Below, piece by piece: positions 8,440-17,473 of a stretch of DNA of 64,000 nucleotides (position 1 is its first letter; each line of letters opens with the position of its first letter). The notes beneath the pieces were generated by a model. The model did not search any database and was not told where the DNA came from. It was given only the letters and a program-made list of their open reading frames with translations. The DNA is from G942493375 sp942493375 (GTDB taxonomy: Bacteria; Armatimonadota; UBA5829), in NCBI GenBank assembly GCA_942493375.1, contig OW818698.1, forward strand, positions 4,154,001-4,218,000. Direction: 5' to 3'. Position numbers and translations under genes: made by a program.

Positions 8440-9594
8440 CTAAATATGCATCAGCTTTTCATAACTATCTATTAGTCCATCCATTACACGTTCGTATTCT
8501 GACAGATTTGATATCAATCGTAAAGCAGGATCGTAGTCATTATAGCGCTCAGGAAAGTGTCGTGTATTGTCAACCCTGGCTTTGAGGCTTGGATGTGAGG
8601 AAAATACACTACTGTTATCATCCAGGTCCTGGTCCAGATTGTATGTGAATCCTGGAAGGTGCTTTACCGATTCGCGCAAAGAATGGTAATAGCCTGTGCC
8701 ATTTTGTAGGGCTTTTACTCTGGTTGCATCCATTGTTTCCTCGCTGTAGAAGAAATCCGATAACCCAACAATTTTGATCAGGGCATTGCCGAATGTTTTA
8801 CCACCGCATTGTTGTGCTGCCGTCCAATCGGCTCTGAACTCCTGCGATTGTTCAATAGTAGCCCTGATCTTTATTATGTTATAAAGACACATACCTAGAA
8901 TAGTGTGAGGGAGATAGAGAGGCAGCCTTGCCGCAAATGAATCGTGACCAACAATTGTATTATGCAGCATTGTATGTGCTGATATCATACCTCCGAATGC
9001 TACATTAAACTTCTTTGAGGCTTCTAAATCCTCACCGACAAAATGGGCAAATTCATGTGCAAGTATAGCTCTTAACTCATTCTTGGATAGCACATAAAGT
9101 ATAGGCAGCCCTATTGCCAGTGTTCTACCCTGGGTCTTTGTGTTCATTACTTGTATTTCTTCATCAGACACAAAAGCCTGCGGTTCAGCAAGGATCAGGA
9201 TAGTATTGGGAGCTTTTGCACCTACTTTGGCGCAGATATCCATAATGAATCGTATCAGTTCGGTTTCACTGCTTGTGGTAATACGATATGCGGATGTGTA
9301 ACCTTTATGTTTTGCAAAGATAGCCAACAGGCCACGTATTATCGAATAGCAACCGGTTATACCTCCAACACCCAGCATTGCAATCAGTATGTAGGGCCAG
9401 AACACAAAAATATGGTCGTCCGCCAAGCCTCTAAATAAAGCGAAAGCTATAAATGTTACGGCCAGACAACCCAGAGCGCACAGGATCATTGTGAAGTAGG
9501 TTAAGTGTATAAAGACAAATGCCCAAAAGAGCTTTGCTTTAATGTTTTGTGGGGGGGTTCCGGTTTTATGGTAATTGCGTTGAGCTTGCTGCAT
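8440..9594 (-). CDS. M48 family membrane metallopeptidase
   Basis: A 384-residue protein with two membrane segments near the N-terminus (about residues 25-55 and 65-95) and the HExxH motif in LRAILAHEFAHFVGED, followed by a downstream EFRADWTAAQ that can provide the third zinc ligand (Glu), as in HtpX/Ste24-type M48 proteases. The C-terminal SSVFSSHPSLKARVDN is the typical M48 SxHP block. It probably acts on membrane or periplasmic proteins. I start at the ATG at 9594, which has GGAG ten bases upstream; the frame extends 16 codons further. Confidence 0.88.
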   Translation of the reverse strand: MQQAQRNYHKTGTPPQNIKAKLFWAFVFIHLTYFTMILCALGCLAVTFIAFALFRGLADDHIFVFWPYILIAMLGVGGITGCYSIIRGLLAIFAKHKGYTSAYRITTSSETELIRFIMDICAKVGAKAPNTILILAEPQAFVSDEEIQVMNTKTQGRTLAIGLPILYVLSKNELRAILAHEFAHFVGEDLEASKKFNVAFGGMISAHTMLHNTIVGHDSFAARLPLYLPHTILGMCLYNIIKIRATIEQSQEFRADWTAAQQCGGKTFGNALIKIVGLSDFFYSEETMDATRVKALQNGTGYYHSLRESVKHLPGFTYNLDQDLDDNSSVFSSHPSLKARVDNTRHFPERYNDYDPALRLISNLSEYERVMDGLIDSYEKLMHI

Positions 9595-9660
9595 TGTTTG
9601 TTCACTCCAGTTATTATGATTTATGATTAAGTGCCACAACAAATACTGCGTTGTTTTGCT

Positions 9661-10608
9661 CTATAATTTATTTATCACTCCTGCTGCAATTAATGGGATC
9701 ATTATCTCGTGGTGTCCGGTTAATGCTATTCCATCTCCGCCAATCTCTTTGATCCTGGCTACTACCTGTTGATTTGATCTATACTGTTGCATAAAATCCA
9801 GGTTGACACCAAAGATACCTTTCATGTCATATCCCAGGTTGATTAGTGTTGTTACAGCTTTAAGGATAACCTCCGGCAGGACTACGGCTGAACCGACATT
9901 CATCAGCACCCCGCCATTACCAATATTGGATAACGCCTGGGTAAGTATTCTGAAATCTCTCAGAGAAGCATCTCCAATGGCTTCACCATCCGCGTTGGGA
10001 TGCATATGAACTATATCACAACCAACGCATACATGCACCGTTACCGGCACACCACATTCGTAAGCTGCTGCCAGTATGCTTTTGTCGGCGTATTCTGCGC
10101 CATTCTCCAGTATACGTTTCCCGATAGTCTCCCCAAGACCAGACTGTTGGGTATGGGCAATAACTGCTGATTCGTTGATGAACCCGGCGGTCTCTTTCGC
10201 CATCCCAAACAATCCTGTGTGCATACCTTCTACGACATCTTCACTGGTTTTGCCCCAGAAAGCAATTTCAGAATCGTGTATCGTTCCGGCGCCATTAAAA
10301 GCCACGCACGTAATGACTCCCTTGCGGATTAAGTCGATAACAACCGGACTCAATCCACACTTAATGACATGTGCCCCCATTGCGAATATCACAGGTTTGC
10401 TTGATGCTTTTGCATCTACGATTCGTTGTATAACTTGTCGAATAAACTTCCCTGCAAAAATATCCGGGAGACTATCTAAAAAATCATTGAATGTTGCACC
10501 GGCATCAACTGGATGTGCAAAGTCCCCAACCTTGACTTTGCTGTTTCGTGTTTGGATGGATTCAGTCTTTAGGTTTGAAATATCAATCTGAGGATATCTG
10601 GAACTCAT
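9661..10608 (-). CDS. Deoxyhypusine synthase-like conserved protein
   Basis: A 315-residue protein that I recognise only loosely. VIFAMGAHVIKCGLSP, LIRKGVITCVAFNGAGTIHD and the SILAAAYECGVPVTVH block follow the order of motifs in deoxyhypusine-synthase-fold proteins, including the dHD/IHD turn and the Ala-rich helix before the NAD-site strand. Bacteria lack the eIF5A substrate, so members found in bacteria are thought to act in polyamine chemistry or are uncharacterised. A CVGCDIVHMHPNADGE segment with Cys, His and Asp could bind a metal. The gene overlaps the end of the methyltransferase gene by four bases (ATGA), which implies translational coupling. Confidence 0.55.
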   Translation of the reverse strand: MSSRYPQIDISNLKTESIQTRNSKVKVGDFAHPVDAGATFNDFLDSLPDIFAGKFIRQVIQRIVDAKASSKPVIFAMGAHVIKCGLSPVVIDLIRKGVITCVAFNGAGTIHDSEIAFWGKTSEDVVEGMHTGLFGMAKETAGFINESAVIAHTQQSGLGETIGKRILENGAEYADKSILAAAYECGVPVTVHVCVGCDIVHMHPNADGEAIGDASLRDFRILTQALSNIGNGGVLMNVGSAVVLPEVILKAVTTLINLGYDMKGIFGVNLDFMQQYRSNQQVVARIKEIGGDGIALTGHHEIMIPLIAAGVINKL

Positions 10609-11372
10609 ACCTTAACTCCATATATAGTCATAACGTCTTTGGGATTTACCAATCTGCGTATAGCTTCACCAATAGCTGCCTGGGTATTGTCGGCAAATGT
10701 TCTTCCACCAAATATAGGAGGCTTTACCGGTTTGAAATTAGTCTTCTCAAGCAGCAGATTTAGATTGGACTCCTGGAAATAATAAATATGTTCTGTGGGC
10801 TTCAGGTGTCTCCATTGTTCTCTTTTCAGCCTGAATAGAGCGTGATTCAGGTTTGGAGTACCCATTACCAGCAATCCACCATCGGCCAGTATACGGTGGA
10901 TTTCTCGAAGATGTGCGGTAGGATCGGGGATATGTTCTAATACATCCCACATTGTAATGCAATCAAAGCTGTTGTCGGGATAGTTTGCATTTTCGAGTGA
11001 GCCGGTGATGACATCCAGGCCTGACTCACGAGCAGCCTGAGAAGCATATGGAGAGAGTTCAATACCCTTTGCATCCCAACCTCTGGAAATACCGGCTTCG
11101 ACAAAATACCCCAGGGAACAACCGATGTCTAAAAGGCGTCCCGGGGGCATTATCAATTCTATAACAGAGAGTCTTGCAGAAGCTCGTTTGAGCCTGAAAT
11201 CACGGCGTTTGCGATAGAGTTCGAAATAGGATTCATTATACTGTTCTTCCAGAGATTTCGGTTGCGGATATGTGAATGCCAGTCGGCACTTTATACATTG
11301 GTAAACTTTGTAACCGTTCTTTTCGACGAGTAGGGTCGAATCCGGACAGTCACATACATTGCACTTAGTCAT
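10605..11372 (-). CDS. Class I SAM-dependent methyltransferase with N-terminal zinc ribbon
   Basis: The 255-residue chain starts with two Cys pairs (CNVCDCPDS and YQCIKCRLAF), a small zinc ribbon, then a Methyltransf_23-type Rossmann domain: LLDIGCSLGYFVEAG (motif I), GIELSPYAS (motif II, acidic residue binding SAM ribose), FDCITMWDVLEHIPD (motif IV). Such proteins often modify sugars, lipids or small metabolites. Its stop overlaps the start of the deoxyhypusine-synthase-like gene, so the two products may act together; the substrate is unknown. Confidence 0.85.
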   Translation of the reverse strand: MTKCNVCDCPDSTLLVEKNGYKVYQCIKCRLAFTYPQPKSLEEQYNESYFELYRKRRDFRLKRASARLSVIELIMPPGRLLDIGCSLGYFVEAGISRGWDAKGIELSPYASQAARESGLDVITGSLENANYPDNSFDCITMWDVLEHIPDPTAHLREIHRILADGGLLVMGTPNLNHALFRLKREQWRHLKPTEHIYYFQESNLNLLLEKTNFKPVKPPIFGGRTFADNTQAAIGEAIRRLVNPKDVMTIYGVKV

Positions 11373-11395
11373 TGATTTGAGTGTTGTCTCCGTGT

Positions 11396-12196
11396 CTATT
11401 CGAACAATTTATCAGTCAAGCCAGTGTTGACTTTGATATCACGTAACTCCATTGCGCCAGCGCGTTCACCATCCGGAGCAAATATTTCCACTACTGTAGG
11501 TAGCCATATTGCGTTGTCGAAATATTGGGGCTTTGAATACTCTAATTTGATAGTAGTTTTACCGTTTGCATCGCGTTTTTCAAAACGTTTCAAACAGAAA
11601 TTGGTGGTATCTATCCAGAACAGGTTTTGCATGGTGTTGTTGGGATACGGTGCATTTATGAGCAGTTCACCTTTTGCAGCTGCTTCTTTATCCGGCATTA
11701 TTACTAATTCACGAATTCGCCAGGCACCCTGTGTCAGTACTCCGATATCCAATAAGTCCTGGAGTTTGGATGGTTCGTTTTTATATTCATCCTTTTTATT
11801 GACGCGTATTGTTGGCACCCGCACGATCCTGGTGGTGTTGTTTACAATATATGTAAAAGAGACCATCCCAAGTCTTCCTTCTGTTTTCATCTTATCCGGG
11901 GATTTAGCGGACACTTTAGCTGTTTTAAACTCGTACAACCTGGTGAAACTTTCTTCGACTTTAGCCAGGGCACGTTTGTTCTTGTAGGTAACTGCAGCAG
12001 TCATAGTGACATCTCTAAAATTCTTCGTCATCTCGGTGACTTTGGTTTTGAGACCTTCGATGGTGATTTCCTTGGAGCTGGTTGCCTCAACCGCAGGCGC
12101 CATAGCCACACTGTCCTCTTCAGCAAAAGCAAAAGGACATGCAATCATCAACATAACTATCGTTATCAGGATTGAAAATCTATATGTGTAATTCAT
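11396..12196 (-). CDS. LolA-like outer-membrane lipoprotein carrier/sorting protein
   Basis: A 266-residue secreted protein. A signal peptide (residues 1-25, ending AFAEED) is followed by a chain of beta strands with the LolA/LolB-fold pattern: an N-terminal helix (LKTKVTEMTKNFRDV), strands such as KMKTEGRLG and NLFWIDTTNFCLKRFE, and TKIKLEYSKPQYFDNAIWLP. The FWIDTTNFCLKRFEK block corresponds to the 'id..t..p.k.e..d..G' signature of outer-membrane lipoprotein-sorting proteins. It probably shuttles a lipid or lipoprotein across the periplasm, which fits a diderm cell. It sits 23 bases after the methyltransferase on the same strand. Confidence 0.7.
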   Translation of the reverse strand: MNYTYRFSILITIVMLMIACPFAFAEEDSVAMAPAVEATSSKEITIEGLKTKVTEMTKNFRDVTMTAAVTYKNKRALAKVEESFTRLYEFKTAKVSAKSPDKMKTEGRLGMVSFTYIVNNTTRIVRVPTIRVNKKDEYKNEPSKLQDLLDIGVLTQGAWRIRELVIMPDKEAAAKGELLINAPYPNNTMQNLFWIDTTNFCLKRFEKRDANGKTTIKLEYSKPQYFDNAIWLPTVVEIFAPDGERAGAMELRDIKVNTGLTDKLFE

Positions 12197-12341
12197 TGCT
12201 ATCCACCTATCACGGGCAAGCCTGCATTAGTATTGGTATGCCATATAGTATAGACGATATTTATCGAAGACGATAGCCGGTGAGCTTACTATTACTGGAG
12301 AATCATTTGCGCCGGTCTGAAATCCGTGAAAAATTGATCCA

Positions 12342-12366
12342 GCGGGAGCACCTCTGGTACTCCCGC
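12342..12366 (-). terminator. Terminator-like hairpin after the slipin gene
   Basis: GCGGGAG pairs with CTCCCGC. On the minus strand a short T-run follows about eight bases later. It lies just beyond the stop of the slipin gene. Confidence 0.5.
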
Positions 12367-12377
12367 CACACAATCAA

Positions 12378-13136
12378 TTATTCTTTTTTCATCGAATCTG
12401 CGGCCTTCATAAATGCAGTCAGCAGGTCTATAGGCACTGGGAAGACGATTGTCGAATTGTGTTCTGCCCCGACTTCCGTAAGAGTCTGCAAGAATCTGAG
12501 TTGTAAGGCTTGAGGATTTACGCTGAGTATTTCTGCAGCCTGTGCCAGTTTCTCTGAAGCTTGAAGTTCACCTTCAGCATTGATGACTTTCGCCCGTCTT
12601 TCGCGCTCAGTCTCTGCCTGGTTTGCCATAACTCTCTTCATTGATTCCGGCAGCACAACGTCTCTGACTTCCACTGCAGTCACTTTGATGCCCCATGGTT
12701 CCGTGGCTTCATCTATGATTAACTGCACATGGTTGTTGATCTTGTCGCGTTCGGCCAGTAAATCATCCATGTCAGCCTGGCCGATAACGCTTCGCAGTGC
12801 AGTCTGTGATCGCAAACCAGTCGCGTTACGCCAGTTTTCCACCTTAGTAATAGCTTTCCCAGCATCCACAACCTGGAAGAATACTACCGCATCGACCATA
12901 ACCGAGACGTTGTCTCTTGTGATGATCTCTTGCTTTGGAACATCCATTGTGATAACACGAGTATCTATCATTATTATTTTGTCTATGACAGGCCAGACGA
13001 AACGTATGCCTGGTTCTTTGATGTGGTCAAGTCTTCCAAGCCTGAGCAGAATACCACGTTCCCACTCTCGGATAATCCTTATAGATGGTACAATAACAAA
13101 TAGAACGATCAGAAATACTACTACTAGTCCACCCAT
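12378..13136 (-). CDS. Slipin/stomatin family SPFH protein
   Basis: A 252-residue membrane protein: one N-terminal membrane segment (residues 3-22, VVVFLIVLFVIVPSI) then an SPFH/band 7 domain, with RIIREWERGILLRLGRL, DVPKQEIITRDNVSV and IIDEATEPWGIKVTAVEVRDV as the typical prohibitin-like blocks, and a helical C-terminus (ERERRAKVINAEGE). Slipins form oligomers in membrane microdomains and are often paired with an NfeD protein. The NfeD gene lies 13 bases upstream on the same strand, so both form one operon. Confidence 0.93.
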   Translation of the reverse strand: MGGLVVVFLIVLFVIVPSIRIIREWERGILLRLGRLDHIKEPGIRFVWPVIDKIIMIDTRVITMDVPKQEIITRDNVSVMVDAVVFFQVVDAGKAITKVENWRNATGLRSQTALRSVIGQADMDDLLAERDKINNHVQLIIDEATEPWGIKVTAVEVRDVVLPESMKRVMANQAETERERRAKVINAEGELQASEKLAQAAEILSVNPQALQLRFLQTLTEVGAEHNSTIVFPVPIDLLTAFMKAADSMKKE

Positions 13137-13149
13137 TTCATTCCTCCTG

Positions 13150-13452
13150 TTAATGTCGAGTAGCAGCCCGAACTGTTAGTTCAAGGCCGTCCATTGAGAC
13201 TATTACTATTTTTGTTCCCTTAAGTAGTGTCCCTTCATCTGATACCGCAGTCCATAGTGTCCCTGCTGCAAAAACCTTGCCTTCTGGTAACAGATCGGTT
13301 TTTGCTACGCCTCTGCTGCCAATAATACCTTCTGAACTGCACACATATGGCCTTCGTAAGGCCTTAAGTCCAAGACTTACCATATACCAAATGATCAGCA
13401 CACCCAGAAGCACCACCAATATCACTAGCCATAAAACAATCATTTCTACCAC
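13150..13452 (-). CDS. NfeD-like short membrane protein
   Basis: A 100-residue short-form NfeD: one N-terminal membrane segment (residues 4-29) and a C-terminal OB-fold domain starting at about residue 40 with EGIIGSRGVAKTDLLPEGKV and ending with VSMDGLELTVRA, the classical NfeD beta-barrel blocks. The protease domain of long NfeD proteins is absent. NfeD/slipin pairs are known to occur as bicistronic units; the partner follows immediately. Confidence 0.9.
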   Translation of the reverse strand: MVEMIVLWLVILVVLLGVLIIWYMVSLGLKALRRPYVCSSEGIIGSRGVAKTDLLPEGKVFAAGTLWTAVSDEGTLLKGTKIVIVSMDGLELTVRAATRH

Positions 13453-13542
13453 CTTCTATGAGCAATGAGATACTGCCAATCCACTCACATCCGTGACCAA
13501 TGATGTTTAATCCGTATATATTAACGTACTTACCCAAATTAA

Positions 13543-13627
13543 GACTAGCCCGCTTTATTCACCAGACTCTACTTTCGACCGGCAGTAGGGGCGAAAGTGA
13601 GTCAATCACGAATAATGCGGGCTAGTC
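13543..13627. repeat. CTAGCCCGC repeat family, short form
   Basis: GACTAGCCCGC at the left end and GCGGGCTAGTC at the right are perfect inverted repeats, extended by TTTATTC / GAATAAT. The inside has CTTTCGACC / GGGGCGAAAG, a second stem. The 85-bp unit has no coding capacity and looks like a MITE-type or REP-like element. Six further copies or part copies occur in the window. Confidence 0.85.
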
Positions 13628-13665
13628 ACTCTACTGCAGTATTTTTATCATTTTCTTCGACATCT

Positions 13666-13695
13666 TTGACCCCCTTCCTATTTTTTGAGTATAAT
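13666..13695 (+). promoter_or_regulatory. Sigma-70-type promoter of ftsK
   Basis: TTGACC and TATAAT are 18 bases apart. The -10 box is 45 bases before the GTG start of ftsK. Confidence 0.7.
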
Positions 13696-13739
13696 ATCTT
13701 GGGTCATCGGCGGCGGTACGCTGCTGTGGTAGGCTATAC

Positions 13740-16082
13740 GTGCGTAAACGAAAAACTGTAATAAAAAAGCGGCGTCCCGCAAGCACAAGAGTCGCAGCGA
13801 AAAGCAAAAATCCGGCATGGGCACTTGATATAACCGGTTTTGCACTCATATTGTGCTGTCCGGTACTACTGGTTGCCCTTGTGGCACCAGCTAAAAGCGG
13901 TACGTTGGGTTTTGGATTTTCGGCTGCTCTGACAGTCGCCTTTGGTATCGGCGCGTATATCATTCCATTCCTGCTCGCATTACTCGGTGCTGTGTTAATA
14001 ATGGGTCCGCTGGAGACGCTTTCCCGGCATTTGGCCGTTGGGAGTGCGGTAGTGTTTCTGGCTATTGAGGGTCTGGCATCAAGCGTCGTTGGAGTGGATA
14101 CTGCAAGCCATACCGATGGTGGAGGATATCTGGGTTATGCATTTGCCTATTCGTTGCATTGGGCAACAGGAAATGTCATACCTTATATACTTCTGACCGG
14201 AGTAGCAATTGTTGGAATAGTGCACATGGTTAATGAACCACTGGCACATTTGATAACCAGGCTCATACCGCCACGCGATAATGTGAGAACTTCTGCTACG
14301 TCGCGGGAACCAATTCGCGCTGCGGTTAAGCTCAAGGAACGTCCGGAACCGAAACCCGAGCGTGCAGAGAAAACTGGTAAAGGTATACTGGAACGGCTTT
14401 TGCACAGGGAAGAGAGTAATCCCGAGACAGCGATTGTCCCGGTTGAGGAATCTTCTCAAAAGCGGATACCGGTAAAGATCAATGGAGTTCATACAGCTAA
14501 GCCGAATAGAGTCAGAGTAGCTGATTCAAGACCAGAAGCGGATTCGTCCGCTGAACCAGTTGAAGAGGGCGAATACCAGCTTCCGCCATCTTCGCTTTTG
14601 AATCCGGCTCCGCCTCCTCCGGTTAGAGTTGAGGCTGAGCTTAGAAGTAATATTGAGACGATTGAACGCACATTAAATGAGTTTAAAGTACCTGCAACAG
14701 TTGTTGAAATTGCCGTTGGTCCGACAGTTGCTCGGTATGAAATACAGCTTGCTCCTGGTATAAAAGTAAGCAAAATAACTCAGCTTGCAGATAACCTGGC
14801 TATGCAGTTGGAAGCTAATTCGGTCAGAGTTGAAGCGCCTATACCAGGCAAAGCTGCAATCGGAGTAGAAGTACCGAACCAGACACGCGGGCTTGTTTGC
14901 CTGCGGGAGTTGGTAGAGAGCCAACCTTTCCTGGAGGGCAAGTCAAAACTGACTTTTGCGCTGGGTAAAGACGTTGCAGGTAATGCGTTTGTAGCTAACC
15001 TGGAACGTATGCCGCATATGTTGATTGGTGGAGCGACCAATGCGGGTAAGAGTGTCTGTTTGAATACACTCATCGCAAGTCTGCTGTTCAGGGCAACGCC
15101 GGATGAATTAAAGTTCGTAATGATTGACCCTAAGAGGGTGGAACTTACACTCTTTGATGGGATTCCGCATCTAGCTTGTCCGGTTGTAAAAGATGTGAAA
15201 ACCGCAGCTGGTATCTTGAGATCGGTTGTCCAGGAGATGGAACGGCGGTACCAGGTATTTGAGAGAGTAGCTGTTCGTAACCTTGCGGGTTACAATGAGA
15301 AAGTTACTAAAGAGGAACGCCTGCCATTTATAGTCGTAGTGGTCGATGAACTCTGCGATCTGATGATGCAGTGTGCTGCAGAAGTTGAGGGAACTATAAC
15401 CAGGCTTGCTCAGCTTGCTCGTGCAACTGGTATCCATCTGGTGATTGCGACTCAGAGACCATCGGTTGATGTTATAACTGGTGTTATTAAGGCAAATATA
15501 TCGTCAAGAATCGCGTTTGCTGTATCAAGTCATCATGACAGCCGTACAATTCTGGACAGCAAAGGTGCTGAGCGGTTGTTGGGTAGCGGTGACATGCTAT
15601 TCCTGCCGATAGACGCCAGCAAGCCTGCTAGAATACAGGGATGCTACGTTTCTGAGAAAGAGATAGAGGCTCTGGTTGAGTTCATAAAGAATCAGCGTAA
15701 ACCAGTCTATACTCTTACACCAAGTTCAGTCGGTGGTGATGGCGGTATGAATGGCGAAGATGACCAGACATTCACCGATGAGTATTATGAACCGTCTGTG
15801 CGTTTTGTTGTGAATACCGGGTATTGTTCCACATCAATGCTGCAACGAAAATTTAAGATCGGATATACCCGTGCGGCAAGAATTGTAGATGCAATGGAGA
15901 TGCAGGGGATCGTGGGCGCTCTGGATGGTGCGAAGCCGCGACAGGTGTTGATCTCCAAACATGAAGTGGAATCAATCCTTTCCGGGCAGCAGGGGATACA
16001 ATATGGCCCGGGTGTTGATGAAGAAGATGATGATGATTATGTGCCACCTCCCATAGAGGATGAAGAAGAACAGGAAGAGTAG
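13740..16082 (+). CDS. ftsK: DNA translocase FtsK/SpoIIIE
   Basis: A 780-residue protein that pumps chromosomal DNA at the division septum. The N-terminus has four predicted membrane segments (about residues 25-160), then a short Pro-rich linker (to about residue 290), then the motor. The Walker A motif is GGATNAGKS near residue 430 and the Walker B region is FIVVVVDELCDLMM. The RecA-type core is followed by a winged-helix gamma domain (TSMLQRKFKIGYTRAARIVD near residue 700), which reads KOPS-like DNA signs. The tail is very acidic (DEEDDDDYVPPPIEDEEEQEE in part). The start is GTG. rimO follows after nine bases. Confidence 0.95.
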   Translation: MRKRKTVIKKRRPASTRVAAKSKNPAWALDITGFALILCCPVLLVALVAPAKSGTLGFGFSAALTVAFGIGAYIIPFLLALLGAVLIMGPLETLSRHLAVGSAVVFLAIEGLASSVVGVDTASHTDGGGYLGYAFAYSLHWATGNVIPYILLTGVAIVGIVHMVNEPLAHLITRLIPPRDNVRTSATSREPIRAAVKLKERPEPKPERAEKTGKGILERLLHREESNPETAIVPVEESSQKRIPVKINGVHTAKPNRVRVADSRPEADSSAEPVEEGEYQLPPSSLLNPAPPPPVRVEAELRSNIETIERTLNEFKVPATVVEIAVGPTVARYEIQLAPGIKVSKITQLADNLAMQLEANSVRVEAPIPGKAAIGVEVPNQTRGLVCLRELVESQPFLEGKSKLTFALGKDVAGNAFVANLERMPHMLIGGATNAGKSVCLNTLIASLLFRATPDELKFVMIDPKRVELTLFDGIPHLACPVVKDVKTAAGILRSVVQEMERRYQVFERVAVRNLAGYNEKVTKEERLPFIVVVVDELCDLMMQCAAEVEGTITRLAQLARATGIHLVIATQRPSVDVITGVIKANISSRIAFAVSSHHDSRTILDSKGAERLLGSGDMLFLPIDASKPARIQGCYVSEKEIEALVEFIKNQRKPVYTLTPSSVGGDGGMNGEDDQTFTDEYYEPSVRFVVNTGYCSTSMLQRKFKIGYTRAARIVDAMEMQGIVGALDGAKPRQVLISKHEVESILSGQQGIQYGPGVDEEDDDDYVPPPIEDEEEQEE

Positions 16083-16091
16083 TAGAGTTTA

Positions 16092-17396
16092 TTGGCAAGA
16101 ATTGGTTTAGTCAGTCTAGGGTGTCCGAAAAACCTCGTGGACTCAGAGAGTGTGCTGGGTGCATTGGTAACAGTTGGTCACGAGATAGTAGCCGACGACA
16201 CTGAGGCTGACATTATAATAGTTAACACTTGCGGATTTCTTGAGAGTGCTAAAGAAGAAGCGCTGCAGGAGATACGCAGAGCAGTGGAAATGAAAGATGA
16301 CGGTGTTTGTGTCGGCGTAGTCGTGACCGGATGCCTACCGCAGCGATCTCCGGAACTATTTGGAAAAGATAGTGGAATTGATGCGGTATTGGGTATTGAT
16401 CCTGCATCGTCGATTGTGGACACTGTTAATTCTGTCCTTGAGAATAAGATCGTTTCGGATGTCAGAGTAGTTTCGTCTACATGGACAGAACAACCGGCGA
16501 GGATGCTATCTACACCGGAATGGATGGCCTATCTTAAGATCTCAGATGGCTGCACAAACCGGTGTGCGTATTGCACTATACCGGATATTCGAGGACCATT
16601 CCGCAGTAGGCCGGAGGAGATGGTCGTTGAAGAAGCCAAAAGATTGGCTGAGCTTGGAGTCCGTGAACTCATTCTGATAGGGCAGGACCTGACTCAATAT
16701 GGAGAAGATTTAGGACAAAACAATTTATTACCGAGTCTGCTGGAGAAACTGAATGAAGTTGAGGGTATACATTGGATAAGACTGATGTACTGCTATCCTT
16801 CGAAAGTAACAGATGAGTTGATCGCGGCAATTGCACGCTTGGATAAAGTTGCCAAATACATGGACTTGCCTGTTCAGCACGGTGACGATAAAGTGTTGAG
16901 GACGATGAACCGGCGGGGAACTGCTGGAGATTACCTTGCTCTGATAAAGAAGATGCGTGCACAGATACCTGATATTGCCCTGAGAACCACTTTCATAGTT
17001 GGATTCCCCGGGGAGACGGATCAGGAATTTCTGAATTTGTTGGATTTCGTGAAAGAGGCCCAGTTCGATAGAGTAGGGGCGTTTGCCTACTCGCGTGAAG
17101 ATGGAACTCCGGCGGGAATATTGGCTGACCAGATTCTCGAGGATATCAAAGAGTCCAGGCTGGACGAGTTGATGTCCCTGCAGCAAGAGATATCGCTGCG
17201 TCGAAACCAAAACTGGATTGGACGCAAGATTGATGTAATGATAGAGGGATACACTGAGGATGGGGTATATGGCCGGAGTTTCCGCGACGCCCCTGATATC
17301 GATGGACTCGTTTATATTAGAGGCCGTCGTGTTGAACCAGGTGCGATAATAAGAGTTAAAATCAAACAGGCTGAAGAATACGACCTGTTTGCATAA
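16092..17396 (+). CDS. rimO: Ribosomal protein S12 methylthiotransferase RimO
   Basis: A 434-residue radical SAM enzyme that adds a methylthio group to an Asp of ribosomal protein S12. The N-terminal UPF0004 domain has the auxiliary cluster cysteines (GCPKN near residue 10, NTCGF and TGCLPQ). The radical SAM motif CTNRCAYCTIPDIRG is near residue 153 and a C-terminal TRAM domain ends at VKIKQAEEYDLFA. SLGCPKNLVDSE is the RimO form rather than MiaB. The start codon is TTG, nine bases after ftsK, with GGAAG upstream; ftsK and rimO are likely cotranscribed. Confidence 0.94.
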   Translation: MARIGLVSLGCPKNLVDSESVLGALVTVGHEIVADDTEADIIIVNTCGFLESAKEEALQEIRRAVEMKDDGVCVGVVVTGCLPQRSPELFGKDSGIDAVLGIDPASSIVDTVNSVLENKIVSDVRVVSSTWTEQPARMLSTPEWMAYLKISDGCTNRCAYCTIPDIRGPFRSRPEEMVVEEAKRLAELGVRELILIGQDLTQYGEDLGQNNLLPSLLEKLNEVEGIHWIRLMYCYPSKVTDELIAAIARLDKVAKYMDLPVQHGDDKVLRTMNRRGTAGDYLALIKKMRAQIPDIALRTTFIVGFPGETDQEFLNLLDFVKEAQFDRVGAFAYSREDGTPAGILADQILEDIKESRLDELMSLQQEISLRRNQNWIGRKIDVMIEGYTEDGVYGRSFRDAPDIDGLVYIRGRRVEPGAIIRVKIKQAEEYDLFA

Positions 17397-17473
17397 CTAT
17401 GCAATGGCAAAGATAACTGCTTCGAATCAAATTGAATCAATGTGCCGTCAATATTAGGGAGGATTTATATACT

